The notes: generated from the letters alone by a model not told the origin. Counted from the first letter of the stretch, positions 20,240 to 30,536 are shown. The stretch: 64,000 nucleotides of DNA from Anisus vortex (GCA_949126835.1 OX421501.1:2352117-2416116); one strand, 5' to 3'. Numbers and translations: made by a program.

Positions 20240-20430
20240 TTGGCAGTGAACTTTTAGTCTCTGTCAGAGAATAATTTTAGACGTTAGTACTGAACTTTTA
20301 GTCTTTGTCAGTGAATAATTTTAGACTTTGGCAGTGAATTTAAAGTCTCTGTCAGTGATTTTTTTAGCCTTTGGTAGTGAATTTTAAGTCTCTGTCAGTG
20401 AATTTTATAGACTTTGACAGTTAAATTTTT
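20240..20430 (+). repeat. Degenerate short tandem repeat (TTTAGTCTCTGTCAGTGAAT type)
   Basis: Five to seven loosely conserved units of about 27-30 bp with TTTTAGACTTTGGCAGTGAA-like sequence. Confidence 0.7.
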
Positions 20431-20596
20431 TGAATCACAGTAACTCTCACATTTACAAATAGAAACCAGTTTAATGGGTTTAGTGATCATTCAGTTGTAC
20501 ATTTTTCTGTCTGATCTCACCTTGAAAAAAGTTAACATTGTGGCAATTTAAATGTAAAAAAAAAAGAACAGATGTACGAACCATTGATATACATAC

Positions 20597-20718
20597 CATC
20601 AGCGGAAGAGGCGTGTGACTGATCAGACGGCAAGGCGTGGAGCGCACCTTGTTTTCGGGAATATCCGATAGCCGGCGCACCCGGAACTTGCGTGCGAAAT
20701 GCATTGTCTTCTTGCAGG
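20597..20718 (-). CDS. Possible host exon (weak candidate)
   Basis: A 122-nt GC-richer island on the minus strand is bounded by a possible acceptor (TAAAATTAG before 20718) and a good donor (ATG followed by GTATGT at 20596-20591). It is open in two frames. One contains an ATG at 20704 and would encode 36 residues beginning MHFARKFRVRRLSD; the other starts LQEDNAFRTQVPGAPA and is rich in A, G, P, S and Q. No domain is recognised and no partner exon is found. It could equally be a transposon fragment. Confidence 0.25.
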
Positions 20719-20719
20719 C

Positions 20720-21180
20720 TAATTTTAGAGCAATTTTGATTGGACGCTAATTACTTTTTTGAAGAAGAAGATACAGATACAGTCTGCGCATGCGTGACCT
20801 GACAGCCTTTGTTAATGAAATTGATAGTTTGTACAAAAGTCCATAACGTTTTTTTTGCTCCACCTAAGACTGAACAGATATTGGAATTATTCAAAACTGA
20901 AATTTTACCACATGGGTTGCCAATAGGTAAACTGTTTCTTAATAAAGTCTTAACTAGATTTGTATCTTTGTTACTTCTTCTCATTTATCAATACATCTGT
21001 CCATTGAGTCCTTTGAGTTAACTCCAACGAGACCTTATCTTGTGCAATCAAAATTCAAGCCATGAATTGGCAAGTCACAAGTATGTTGTATTGTCTAAAA
21101 TTACCTCAAAGTAATTTTTTAAATATTTAGGTAACAACACAATCTAAGTGACGCAGACTTAGCAAACCCCACTTTATAAT
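20720..21180. other. No recognisable feature
   Basis: A 70-codon plus-strand frame (20809-21021) contains KTEQILELFKTEILPHGLP but I recognise no family and see no splice context. Confidence 0.3.
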
Positions 21181-21182
21181 GT

Positions 21183-21302
21183 ATTTAAAATAACCCCGGA
21201 AGTGTATGATGTACTAAAAATAACTTTGGAAGTGTATGATGTACTAAAAATAACCCCGGAAGTGTAAGATGTACTAAAAATAACCCCGGAAGTGTATGAA
21301 AT
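21183..21302 (+). repeat. 30-bp tandem repeat, 4 copies
   Basis: ATAACCCCGGAAGTGTATGA and TGTACTAAAA recur at a 30-bp period. Each unit carries CCGGAAGT, an ETS-type core, in three of four copies. Confidence 0.85.
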
Positions 21303-21461
21303 TTAATAAAAGAAAATTCAATGTTTCAAAAAAATCATCATCATTATTTTTTTTTTACAAGTGCTAGGTAGTAAGTGGGTCAGTTACTTAATGTGTCACA
21401 CTTCCTGTCATTGTATGTACCCCTTTTCACGTGCGATTTAGTAAAAATGATATGAAAAAAC

Positions 21462-21756
21462 CAAAGACCATAATAAGATGGACCACTTGCTCTATTTTTA
21501 GATCTTATATGTTATCTTTTTCCGTGCGCAGCCAATAAGGCTGTCTTGAATGACGTCTACGCTTTTCTTAAAGGTTTCCGCTGTATACAACTTTCGATTT
21601 TAATTTTAATTTTCCATTGATAAAATCATAGCGATTAAATAAAACGGAAGTGTACAATACAAATGGAATATCGGGAATTCCCCAAAAAAAGAATTCATTC
21701 GAGTCATCAGATATCAATAATATTAAAGCAAGCGGCCCATCTCATTATAGTCTTTG
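21462..21756 (+). mobile_element. TIR element family T, full copy
   Basis: Left CAAAGACCATAATAAGATGG with ACTTGCTCTATTTTTAGATC; right AAAGCAAGCGGCCCATCTCA and TATAGTCTTTG. Interior CGTGCGCAGCCAATAAGGCT, TTCCGCTGTATACAACTTTC and AAAACGGAAGTGTAC as in the other copies. No coding region. Confidence 0.8.
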
Positions 21757-21769
21757 GCTAAACTGAAAG

Positions 21770-22410
21770 AAATAGTTCTATTTCTAAGATGTAGCTAGTG
21801 GCAAGATTTTAAATATATGAAGAATGCCGGACCCCGATATTGGGCCAATATATTATATAGATTGTGTATTTAAGAAGGGATAATCCGTTCACCGAACAAT
21901 CTATTATGAACACAGAAAAATGACAAAGTAATAAAGCAAACTAGGCTCTGAAGTGCTTCTACCACCAACGATAAAAACCGCAACGGAAGTCTTATAATCA
22001 AAACAGCCATATGATTGTGTGCATAATACAAAACAAACTATACCAAAAAAATTCTCTTGGCAGACTTTGCGAAGAAGCACGTAACACACACACACACAGA
22101 CACAAATAACCTGAAAAAAATATCTTGTCAGAAAAGAACTAACGAAATCACGCGCAGGTGTAAAGTCTTCGTTAGCAGACTGTCCCGGTACAGTTAGAAT
22201 GTTGGCGACAGTGAGTACCTGTGAAGTAAGATATAATATACTGACAAGAAGAAATGGATGTATCTGGGAATACAGGCCTCCCTGAGCACGCCCCGAGCTC
22301 CATCCCCGCCGCCGCAACTACACACACACAGGTGATGTCTAGCATAATTTTTAAATCGATACAAACATTCGCGAAGAGCAGGGATGGAGTGTTTCGCAAG
22401 ATCTTATTTC
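21770..22410. other. No gene supported
   Basis: Contains a short CA repeat (22084-22101). Open frames at 21904-22399 show no domain. The frames that continue into the TATC array are artefacts. Confidence 0.4.
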
Positions 22411-22416
22411 GTCCTG

Positions 22417-22488
22417 TCTATCTATATGTCTATCTATCTATATGTCTATCTATCTATATGTCTATATGTCTATCTATCTATCTATCTG

Positions 22489-22545
<57 letters not shown>

Positions 22546-22676
22546 ATGTCTATATGTCTATCTATGTATCTATATGTCTATCTATCTATCTATCTATCTA
22601 TCCATCTATCTATCTATCTATCTATCTATATGTCTATATGTCTATCTATCTATCTATATGTCTATCTATCTATCTA

Positions 22677-22709
<33 letters not shown>

Positions 22710-22857
22710 CTATATGTCTATCTATCTATATGTCTATATGTCTATCTATCTATCTATCTATCTATCTATATGTCTATCTATCTATCTATCTATCCACCTA
22801 GCTGCCTGCCTGCCTACCTACCTATCTATCTATCTATCTATCTATCTATCATCTAGC
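22417..22857 (+). repeat. TATC tetranucleotide array
   Basis: About 440 bp of TATC with regular TATG, TGTC and TCCA variants, and a CTGCCTGCCTACC patch near 22802. It yields three long [12 protein letters not shown] open frames that are not genes. Confidence 0.95.
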
Positions 22858-22979
22858 ATTCTATCTATCTTTCTATTTAATGCATCTCTCTGTCTACACA
22901 TCTATTTATTTACACACCGATCTATATATCTCTCTACCTAGCTATATATTTTTATATATAAATCTTTGTTTTTTTTATC

Positions 22980-23025
22980 AATACATATAATTTTCTCTCT
23001 CTCTCTCTCTCTATATATATATCTA
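22980..23025. repeat. CT and TA microsatellite
   Basis: TCTCTCTCTCTCTCTC followed by TATATATATAT. Confidence 0.85.
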
Positions 23026-23177
23026 GCACCATTCCATGTTATCAAACTTTACATAACCCATAACTACGATACTTATAATATATCTATTCACATATCATGT
23101 GAGAACCTATTAAAAACGTAAGATCAAACACAAAATATAAACGCGGCTCCAAAACTGACTGGACTCTATATTATATA

Positions 23178-23345
23178 GTCTTATCTTATACATTACAGAC
23201 GCTCCATCTATAAAGAAGATTATTGCGTCCTACAGCACATCCATGGTCCGAGTCTAGTCTTGCATTTTTTTAAATAATGTTAAGTTACAGGTTTTCCTGT
23301 TGTTTTTTTCTTCAGGCAACCCATTCGATGCCCAGATGCCAAAAT
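23178..23345 (-). mobile_element. LINE family G 3' end, antisense
   Basis: AGTCTTATCTTATACATTAC, AGACGCTCCATCTATAAAGA, GATTATTGCGTCCTACAG, TGGTCCGAGTCTAGTCTTGC, CAGGCAACCCATTCGATGCC. Confidence 0.85.
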
Positions 23346-23860
23346 TTTTGGAACAGTCAACATTTAATGTTAAAGCAATGTTTAACTAAACATCACAGAA
23401 AATTTTACGTTCATCTGTTTCATTAATAACAAACAGTAAGCAAGATTTGAAGAACAGGAGTTTTACAGTAAAAACAAATATCTGCCGTGTTCATAACGAG
23501 GTATTCTGTGTCATTTAGCTAAGGGAGATAAAAAAAAAAACTCTTCTCTCTCAGCTCGGATCTATACGAGAATTCCACTTTGGCTTATTATTATAAGTAC
23601 GATCGAAGAACTCTTCCCCAGAATTATATTGTCTATAGAGTATTGGTGAAAAAGCTGCGAGTAGCTAATTCGCCCTATTATATACTTCTGCACGTTTTTT
23701 TTTTTTATATGTTTGCCTTTGTGTGTCATTGTCGCTTACTGAATTCAAAGTACGATTTACTGATGAAGTAAGGCTTCTGGAATTTAAGCGTAAGATGATT
23801 CGTGCAATTAATGCAGTTGATTGAAATATATACTATAGTTGCCTTTAAAAAACAACGGTC
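23346..23860. other. No recognisable feature
   Basis: AT-rich sequence. Short open frames show no family. Confidence 0.4.
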
Positions 23861-23861
23861 A

Positions 23862-24310
23862 AGCCTTTCCAGGGTTACGTCTAGAATATGTCCATGGAGT
23901 AACGATGTTCTTGGGTGTACCAAGAGGGGGGGCGGTGCATTCCAAAGGCCTGTCTGAGCGCCAGCCAGCCTTGGATACGGTATCCGCAGTCACATGCACA
24001 ACACCACTTCTCCCGCACCTGCGGAATTCCCCCTCGGACCGTTATCGTGGTGGCTCGCTCGTACACCTGCACTGTCGCCCCCGTCGCACAAATTCCAGAC
24101 CATAGGCCAGGACATCCAGGCACCAGGCGCTGGGGGATTAATGTGCACATTGCTTCCTACCCCATCGAGGCTCGGAGCCTCTCGGCGGTGCAATGAGACC
24201 TCGGACGCGCAGTAGAGATTGTCACCCCGTGCGTTAGCCCACTAATGTGTGCTCTTGATGCAAGCGTACTGGTGGTTTTCACACTTCGCTGACGATGAGG
24301 TCTACGGGTA
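23862..24310 (+). repeat. GC-rich interspersed repeat E, copy 1
   Basis: Ordered blocks GTTATCGTGGTGGCTCGC, CACCTGCACTGTCGCCCC, GCACAAATTCC, CATCCAGGCACCAGG, GAGCCTCTCGGCGGTGCAAT, CTCGGACGCGCAGTAG, CATGCGTT-like CCGTGCGTTAGCCC and GTGTGCTCTTGATG recur at 45862-46340, and partly at 26440-26700. It gives dense overlapping open frames on both strands without a recognised domain. It may be part of a larger transposon. Confidence 0.6.
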
Positions 24311-24412
24311 CAGAAAAGAAGGACATCCACCGACAAAGGGTGGAACGATTGGTTTGTATAGTTATTGACTTGAAATAGTATAACACAGTATAACACGGTT
24401 ATACAACAACAA

Positions 24413-24681
24413 GGTACGGTGGCCGAACGGCAGCGCGTTCGACTGGCGATCCGAAGGTTCTGGGTTCGAATCCTGGTGGAGGCTAGGCTTTTTTTTTCCG
24501 CGAGACTTGAGGGTGTCCCTGAGTCTACCCAGCTCTGATGGGTAACTGACATTAGACTGGGTAAAGTAAATTCGGCTGGGCATTGTGCTGGCCACACATC
24601 CCCTAGTATGCCGTGGCCACACAAACTGATGCAAGCTGCTTCACCAGCCCTATGATCACTTTGGTCTGAAGGGTACTTTAC
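24413..24681 (+). repeat. SINE family A, full-length copy
   Basis: The best full copy: A box TGGCCGAACGG, B box GGTTCGAATCC, poly-T linker, GAGGGTGTCCCTGAGTCTAC, CCAGCTCTGATGGGTAACTG, GGCTGGGCATTGTGCTGGCC, CCTAGTATGCCGTGGCCACA, CTGCTTCACCAGCCC and GAAGGGTACTTTACTT. The 5' region is tRNA-derived by its paired boxes, so transcription is expected from an internal pol III promoter. A short ATACAAC match lies on both sides, but the target duplication is not certain. Confidence 0.92.
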
Positions 24682-24920
24682 TTCACAATACAACGGTAGA
24701 AAAATGTGGTCTCCGAAAGAAGCATCGTTTGACCATAAAAGGTAGCAGTTGATTGCTAACTATACCACTATAACATTTTCCCATAAAACTGATATTGGTA
24801 GCGACTTACTATAACGTTTATGACCATTGAAAAATACCATGTTTTGGCTAGTTTACGTTAAAAAAATTTTTTTTATATTAACAAACGTTTTCCTTATATA
24901 ATTGTTTTTTATATATTTTG

Positions 24921-25092
24921 TTTCTGAGTCTACAAAGCTCTGGTCGGTACCTGACAGTAGATGGGGGATATAGTAGCCTAAAACGGATGTGCAATGTGCT
25001 GGACTCACAATCTCCTTGTATGCCGAGGCCACAGAAAGTTTTGAGCTCTTGCCGTATATCATATTGGTCTAAAAAGGAAATCTTACTTTCTT
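24921..25092 (+). repeat. SINE family A, diverged 3' part
   Basis: TCTGAGTCTACAAAGCTCTG, GGTACCTGACAGTAGATGGG, GCAATGTGCTGGACTCACAA, GTATGCCGAGGCCACAGAAA, and a decayed end TTGGTCTAAAAAGG. Confidence 0.8.
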
Positions 25093-25094
25093 AC

Positions 25095-25430
25095 TAGGAT
25101 GTTGTACATTTTTCATTCCAGCGAGCTATTACATTTATATTTCTTATCTTCTGATATTATATTTGACTATTAGGCCTACTCAATAATTCTGATCTTGTTT
25201 TCTTTAACAGATGTATTCGATTTCCAGAAATCTCCGTAAAATTTGTCGATACTCTTATTATAGAAATCTCCTGTAAATAAATAAACATTGTCTGAATATG
25301 GTTTGAGATTATTATTTTCTTGGAAAATTAATTTTCTTTTATAGCGATATTTTTTATTTTTTAAAGGGATTAGAGAATTTTAGTTTTTTTTTCTACGTAA
25401 AGGTCACATGAGAGAGCCATTTGCGAAATG
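25095..25430. other. AT-rich, no feature
   Basis: Nothing supported. Confidence 0.4.
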
Positions 25431-25432
25431 AA

Positions 25433-25600
25433 ACGGAAGTGCCTTAGTCAGCCGGTGGGCTGGGGTCAAGGTCTCGTCGCGGAAGTGTTTTCGAGCAAGT
25501 TGCGCAATGTCGAGCTCGTCGGCTAATCAGCAGCCGTCAGCTCTGCCCCCCCCCCTCTCCCGGCCATTATGCGCCTCGCAACCGCCCCATCCACCTTTCC
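25433..25600 (+). promoter_or_regulatory. CpG-rich patch, possible promoter or first exon
   Basis: A short island of CpG (GTCTCGTCGCGGAAGTG, TCGAGCTCGTCGGC) in an AT-rich setting. GAAACGGAAGTG and GCGGAAGTG carry ETS-type cores. An ATG at 25507 opens a frame reading MSSSSANQQPSALPPP that continues into the CT repeat. No TATA box, donor site or family support is seen, so this is only a place to look for transcripts. Confidence 0.25.
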
Positions 25601-25798
25601 ATATAGTCTCTCACTCTCTCTCTTTCCTTCTCTCTCTAGTTCTCTCTTTCTCTCTCCCTTTCTCTCTCTAATTCTCTCTTTCTATCTCCCTTTCTCTCTG
25701 TCTTTCTCTCTCTCTTTCTCTCTTTCCTTTTCTCTCTCTCTCTATCTCTCTCTCTCTGTCTTTTTTTCTCTCTCTTTCTCTCTTCTCTCTCTCCACCA
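25600..25798 (+). repeat. CT-rich low-complexity tract
   Basis: TCTC units with CCTTT, TAGT and TGTC interruptions. Open frame SLSLSLF-type is an artefact. Confidence 0.9.
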
Positions 25799-25799
25799 C

Positions 25800-26144
25800 G
25801 CTCCAGACAAGTTCACACAACCCTTCCTAAACAGGGGGAGTTTGATGGAGTGTGGCGTGATGACAGGCTCGCGTGACCAGCCGGACAGAGCCCTTTAAAA
25901 AAAATTGTATTTAATGACAAGAGAGATGGGACACGTTAGAGTGATGTGGGGGGGGGGGGAGGTAAAACATAGAGTGTGAGAAGCTCGTATAGAGGGGCGC
26001 GCCTTTGGGGTTGCTTTGCCTGTCATATGTTGATTATGTAAGGAGGGGGGGGGGGGGCGCAAACTGACAGAAGTGAAAGAATATGTCCCGGAACTAGGCA
26101 GCGTGTATTTCAAAATCGCTTTCTACATCTCCCTCTATATATAA
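25800..26144. other. No gene supported; G-runs
   Basis: G-runs at about 25949-25960 and 26044-26057. Confidence 0.5.
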
Positions 26145-26400
26145 AGTAGGATGTATGTGTGAATTCGGATTCCCCATTGGTTAATTGGAAGGCACGTGAC
26201 TTCAATGCCTCGTATTGTTTTACATTTGTGATCTCGCGTTCTCCATGTGTCCTCCTTAGCAAATATGATAACTATACTTTTAAAAGTATTAGATCTATAG
26301 CTTTTCAGTTCATTGTAGTTTATGAAATAGTTATTTGTATTCTATACAGGCTTATTAAATTTCCGCCTGGGCAAAGACGGGCAATTTAGCTTGTATTGTA
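26145..26400 (+). repeat. tRNA-headed SINE-like repeat family B, copy 2 (3' part)
   Basis: TAGATCTATAGCTTTTCAGT, TCATTGTAGTTTATGAAAT and the end CGCCTGGGCAAAGACGGGCA, ATTTAGCTTGTA are the reverse complement of the body and motif at 302-500 and 43838-44000. The tRNA-like head is not recognisable on this copy. Confidence 0.55.
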
Positions 26401-26439
26401 TATTTTGGTGTCTTATTCATCTGTTTTCATTTATATCAT

Positions 26440-26700
26440 CTTTCTGATTTTTTGAACGGGTTACAAATGTCTCTAAAAATACCGGACGATCCGGCGGGTT
26501 TGAGACAGGCTGTTGCGACCACTGCATCTTCCCCACCGAGTCTCAGAGCCTCTAGGCAGTGCAGTTATCCTCGGACGCGCAACAGGGGCTGCCCTCCCCT
26601 CCCCACCACGCGTTCGCTCGCCGATGTGCTTTTCATGTAAGCGTATCGGTGGTTTTACACACTTTGTCAGGCTTTGAGGCCCTCGGGTACATATATTTTC
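26440..26700 (+). repeat. GC-rich interspersed repeat E, copy 2 (3' part)
   Basis: GAGCCTCTAGGCAGTGCAGT, CCTCGGACGCGCAACAGGGG, CGCGTTCGCTCGCCGATGTG and GTATCGGTGGTTTTACACAC match the second half of the copies at 23862 and 45862. Confidence 0.55.
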
Positions 26701-26865
26701 TAACTGAACTCATCTCACTTTTCGAAGCACACACACACTTTACACCAAACTCTTCCAAATGCAAGTAGAGATGTATAAAATAATTTTAAAAATTTTGAGT
26801 TTTCTTATTGATTATGCATTAAGTGAAAAAAAAAATGCATAGAAGTATTAATTTCTTTAACAAGT

Positions 26866-26982
26866 GGCATCCGGGCATTGAATAGGTTGTCTGAACAAAC
26901 CAGGAAAACCGGCAACTTAACATAATTTAAAACAATAATCGAAATGCAATAATTTTGTTTATAGAAGCAGCATCTGTAATAG
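26866..26982 (+). mobile_element. LINE family G 3' fragment
   Basis: AAGTGGCATCCGGGCATTGA, CTGAACAAACCAGGAAAACC, ACTTAACATAATTTAAAACA and GTTTATAGAAGCAGCATCTG. The ATAAG tail is gone. Confidence 0.8.
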
Positions 26983-26984
26983 AT

Positions 26985-27420
26985 CTATATACGATGTTAA
27001 ATGTATTATCATTGCACTTATGAAAAAGGTAATTTGCACAATTTTAGCAAAAAGAATATCGTCTGTAGAAACGAATCCAGTTCTCAAATACTCTCTACAC
27101 AGTTGTTCCTGGAACCCAATGTCGTTATTGTAACCCCTATCCCCCAAACCTAATGGCCCAAATCTTGAACCATATGAATGTTGTTATAATATTAACAATA
27201 TGTTCGTCAGGGTTTTCCCGCCCATTGCAATCAATCTCCGTAACGATTATTCCTGGAAATTCCAGACCCCCAATGGACGGAAGTAAAAATATTTATCGAT
27301 AGTTATTGATTTTCGCAATTAATCTGAACCGAATCAATATCTAACAACCTGATCAGTTGTACTTTAACGTCTGGCGTTTTTTTTTCTTGCGAAAAACAAC
27401 AACAAACCAACGATAAACAA
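26985..27420. other. No recognisable feature
   Basis: AT-rich, no gene supported. Confidence 0.4.
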
Positions 27421-28080
27421 CATTAAGGTCAATGCCTTCAGAACATGACGCCATATGACGCAATACCGCCACTCATGTGGCCTTCGTGTCAACATGGCCT
27501 GTTATTGTTTCAGCAGAAAGGGGGGGGGGTCGATCACCCTTCCTTAAAACCCACCTGCCGCCCCCCCCCCTCCATCCTTCCAGTAACCTCGCACCAGAAA
27601 TTCTTATTTTCATTATCCATGGAACATTTTTTTTTACGGAAGGGGGGGGGGGGGAGGAGGAAAGGGAGGAAATTGGGCCCCCGGGATGGGAAAGGGGGAG
27701 GAGGAAAAAATGGTGTCCTGGCAGTGATTCATCTCGCTTGTTTCCACCCTCTAACGTGGACAAAGAAAAAAGGTCAAAGTGTCCCTCACGCCAGGCGACC
27801 AATCAAAAGACAGCGTAAATTCAAAAGCTGTTCCATTGGCTGGCTGCTGAGTAAGTGTGTGTGTGTATATTTGTGAGACCTAACGGTAGCCGGAGTTTCC
27901 TGATGTTGAGCCACGGCCTCCAGTTTGTGACGTCAGGTCAATTAAAGATCCCGGCATGCCTAATCGGAAGTACTTGAGAAGGTGTCATGTGATCAGCGAC
28001 AAAAGTGCGGCATGTCGTCATAACGAGGTGAGAGGTCAGCGATTTCTAGCAGGATGTAAATTAGAGCAACTTTTCATAAT
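27421..28080. other. G- and C-run-rich segment, no gene supported
   Basis: Homopolymer runs (27521-27528, 27563-27571, 27642-27653) create glycine- and proline-rich frames on both strands. Downstream, TGACGTCA at about 27927, GGTCAATTAAAG and GTCATGTGATC give a compact set of plain transcription-factor-like sites, but nothing proves regulation. Confidence 0.35.
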
Positions 28081-28084
28081 ATAT

Positions 28085-28290
28085 CCCTAATGCCAGAACA
28101 AATATACATATCATAAGTACTCTATCTTCCCGAGTGGAATCCTGGCTTGGAATGGGTTGCCTGAACTAACCAGTAACTTAAAATCATTTAAAACAATAAT
28201 AGAAATGCAGAGCTATAGCCAAACCACGGATGAGCGTAGGACGCAATAATCTTCTTTATGGAATGACCGTCTGTAATGTATAAGATAAGA
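28085..28290 (+). mobile_element. LINE family G 3' end
   Basis: CATATCATAAGTACTCTATC, TTCCCGAGTGGAATCC, GGAATGGGTTGCCTGAAC, CCACGGATGAGCGTAGGACG, CAATAATCTTCTTTATGGAA and TGTATAAGATAAGATA. Confidence 0.9.
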
Positions 28291-28497
28291 TATTTTGACA
28301 TCCCTATGCTTTTTTTTAATTATCATTTTCTTTGTTTACCTTTTGATGTGATATAATCTTGGAATTGATTGTTCAATGAATGGGTTTCTTTGTGTTAACA
28401 TATAACGTCAACGTGTGTGTGTATATAAGTGTTTGTTTTATGTGATTGTTTATCTGGGACGATATTTTTTTTAGTATGGAATTAATGGTGAGTTTGT

Positions 28498-28724
28498 GGG
28501 GCGTGGTGGCCGAGCGTTCGGTTGGCGCACCGAGTGGTCCTGGGTTTCGAATCCTAGTGAAGGGCTAGAATTTATTATCGTGTCTGGAAGATCGTCCCTG
28601 AGTCTACCCAGCTCTGATGGGTACATGAATTCAGTTAGGGGTAAAAGCAAAGGCGGCTGGGCATTGTGCTGGCCACACATCCCGCTGCTTCACCGGCCCT
28701 ATGATCCATTTCGTCCGAAGACAA
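28498..28724 (+). repeat. SINE family A with tRNA head, internally deleted
   Basis: A box TGGCCGAGCG, altered B box GGGTTTCGAATCC, CCTGAGTCTACCCAGCTCTG core and GGCTGGGCATTGTGCTGGCC. It then skips the hairpin's right arm to CGCTGCTTCACCGGCCC and GATCCATTTCGTCCGAAG. Confidence 0.88.
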
Positions 28725-29130
28725 GATGAAGCGTCTGCAATATATTCGATAAGTTATGGTGAATACCATCAACTCTGAAACCCCAAAGTAATTAAGTGAC
28801 ATCATAATTATCAATTACATGCTTCGCACCAATAAACACCCATTCCAGCCCTTTCCTTCCTAAATATGCCGTATTTTACCCACCCAACTCCCCAGCTCCT
28901 AGCGCCACCAACTATAATATTTTTTTTCCTTCTGTCGCCGGGCCGGAAGTTAATCAATCAACATTGGTTTCCGGGTCATCCAATTCCGTCCAAGCCAGGC
29001 AACATGGCTTCCTCCCTCCCCCCGCCTCCCATCTCCAGTGGGCCATTCCGATTCTGCTTATCAATTACGGCTGTAATAATGAATCGTGGAGGCGATCGGC
29101 GAAGAATCGATTTCAGATTTATAAAAGGAA
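28725..29130. other. No clear gene; short GC-rich patch
   Basis: Around 28940-29110 the sequence is GC-richer, and an ATG at 29003 in the context CAACATGG opens MASSLPPPPISSGPF. The frame runs into the next SINE. No splice or family evidence. Confidence 0.25.
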
Positions 29131-29131
29131 A

Positions 29132-29357
29132 AAGTAATCTTGTCGGATCAAATTGATCCATAGGTCCAATGAAGCAGCGTGCACCGGTTCCTGTGGCCAC
29201 GGTATACTAGGGGATTGTGTGGCCAGTACAATGTCCGGCCCACTTTACTTTAACCCCAACGTAAGTCAGGTACCCATCAGAGCTGGGTGGACTCAGGGAC
29301 ACTTTCCAGACCCCCCGGGGAACAAATTCTAGCCTTCACCAGGATTAGAGCCTTCAG
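29132..29357 (-). repeat. SINE family A, antisense, lacking the A box
   Basis: Reverse of GTCCGACGGGAT end (TTGTCGGATCAAATTGATCC), GAAGCAGCGTGCACCGGTTC, CTGTGGCCACGGTATACTAG, AGAGCTGGGTGGACTCAGGG, and TTCACCAGGATTAGAGCC at the head. Confidence 0.88.
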
Positions 29358-29631
29358 ATATATTGCGTCATATGTTTTTGTGGTGGCTGGTTTCGATTCT
29401 CATACGTCTGTACAAAACTAGACGTTAGTGGCTGTCTTTGTGAGCACCATCTCGTGGAAACAAATAGATCGCGTTAAATAACTAATGCAAAGTGCTCTTT
29501 TTTCTCAAAGTGACCAGTATATACGAATACCAGACGCCAGATACCTCAAACACACAAAAGACACGGTCATCCATCTACCAGTGGACACCACCCTCCATCC
29601 CCGGCCATCACTTTGACCTTTTTTTATCGAT

Positions 29632-29800
29632 TGGCATTCGGGCATGGAATGGGTTGCCTGAACAAACCAGGAAAACAAGCAACATAACATCATTTAAAAC
29701 ATTAATAAATATGCACAACCAGACTTGGACCACGGATGAGCGTAGGACGCAATAATCGTCTTTATAAAAGGAGCGTCTGTAATGTATAAGATGAGACCTT
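29632..29800 (+). mobile_element. LINE family G 3' end
   Basis: GCATTCGGGCATGGAATGGG, TTGCCTGAACAAACCAGGAA, CACGGATGAGCGTAGGACGC, ATAATCGTCTTTATAAAAGG, AGCGTCTGTAATGTATAAGA. Confidence 0.9.
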
Positions 29801-30400
29801 TAAATAAGTCAATACCCAATACATGATTAAAAAACAAAAGGACAATAAATGAGAAAAAAAGATTAAAGAATAAAAAGCGGAAAGACAGGTTCAAGGACGT
29901 TGGGCATACCATCCATTTTGTGCTGAAGGTGAAAATGTTGTTAAAAGGGGGGATAGTGGGAGGAGGCGATTGATTTCTCATCAGTGGCTGGGGTGGTGGT
30001 GGTTTTCTTCCGTGGCCTCTCCGTACGATTGGCTATTTCCCGTTGGGCCGCTTAAATCCTTTTTTTTATTTCATTCGTTTTTCACACTAATTTTATTTTA
30101 CAGTGTAATCGACATCAATGAAAATATCGATACCGAAGAACTATTGCCATATCGATTATGCTATAATTTGTTGTTGTGCTATTTTGTACGTGTGCTTATC
30201 GATACATTAGTCGGACTCTAGGGGGTGGTTTACCTTTGCGGGGGGTCTTTGCAGGAGGTCGCGGCCCACAGCGCAGTCTTCCGAACCGGAAGTAAAAAAA
30301 AAACAGAATAAAAAATTAGAAGATATTATTCAGCAAAATTAGCTGAAAGGTTCATTGCAAGTAAATACTCATAACATGCAAGACGCGTGAAACTGTTTGG
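29800..30400. other. No recognisable feature
   Basis: No gene or repeat supported. Minor G-runs only. Confidence 0.4.
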
Positions 30401-30405
30401 TAAAT

Positions 30406-30536
30406 CAGAGGTCGGCAACCTATGGCACGCGTGCCACACTTGGCACGCAGATCGACTTTCAATGGCACGCGATAGATCGCCTTCAAAAAGACAATTCAAG
30501 TCTCTTCTACAAGAAAAGCTGACCATATGTACAACT
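30406..30536 (+). mobile_element. Short hAT element family H, right end replaced by a SINE
   Basis: Left end CAGAGGTCGGCAACC, then GGCACGCGTGCCACACTTGG and CTTTCAATGGCACGCG. The preceding octamer TGGTAAAT has TA at its centre. The right terminus is missing and SINE sequence begins at about 30537. Confidence 0.75.

Noticed and set aside
22254..22941. Overlapping 119-200-codon frames rich in SIYLSIYL
   Set aside because: Direct translation of the TATC microsatellite in three frames.
23862..24310. Repeat E as a Helitron
   Set aside because: No TC start, CTRR end or terminal hairpin could be placed consistently in the three copies.
24413..24490. True tRNA genes at the SINE heads (also 10890, 28498, 41330, 43447, 63510)
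   Set aside because: A and B boxes are present but the acceptor stem does not close after the B box; all continue into the SINE body.
24157..24693. 178-codon minus-strand ORF
   Set aside because: It is the antisense of a full-length SINE joined to repeat E; neither part is a host gene.
27445..27876. 143-codon plus-strand ORF
   Set aside because: Long G and C homopolymers hold open frames on both strands, and composition follows the runs.
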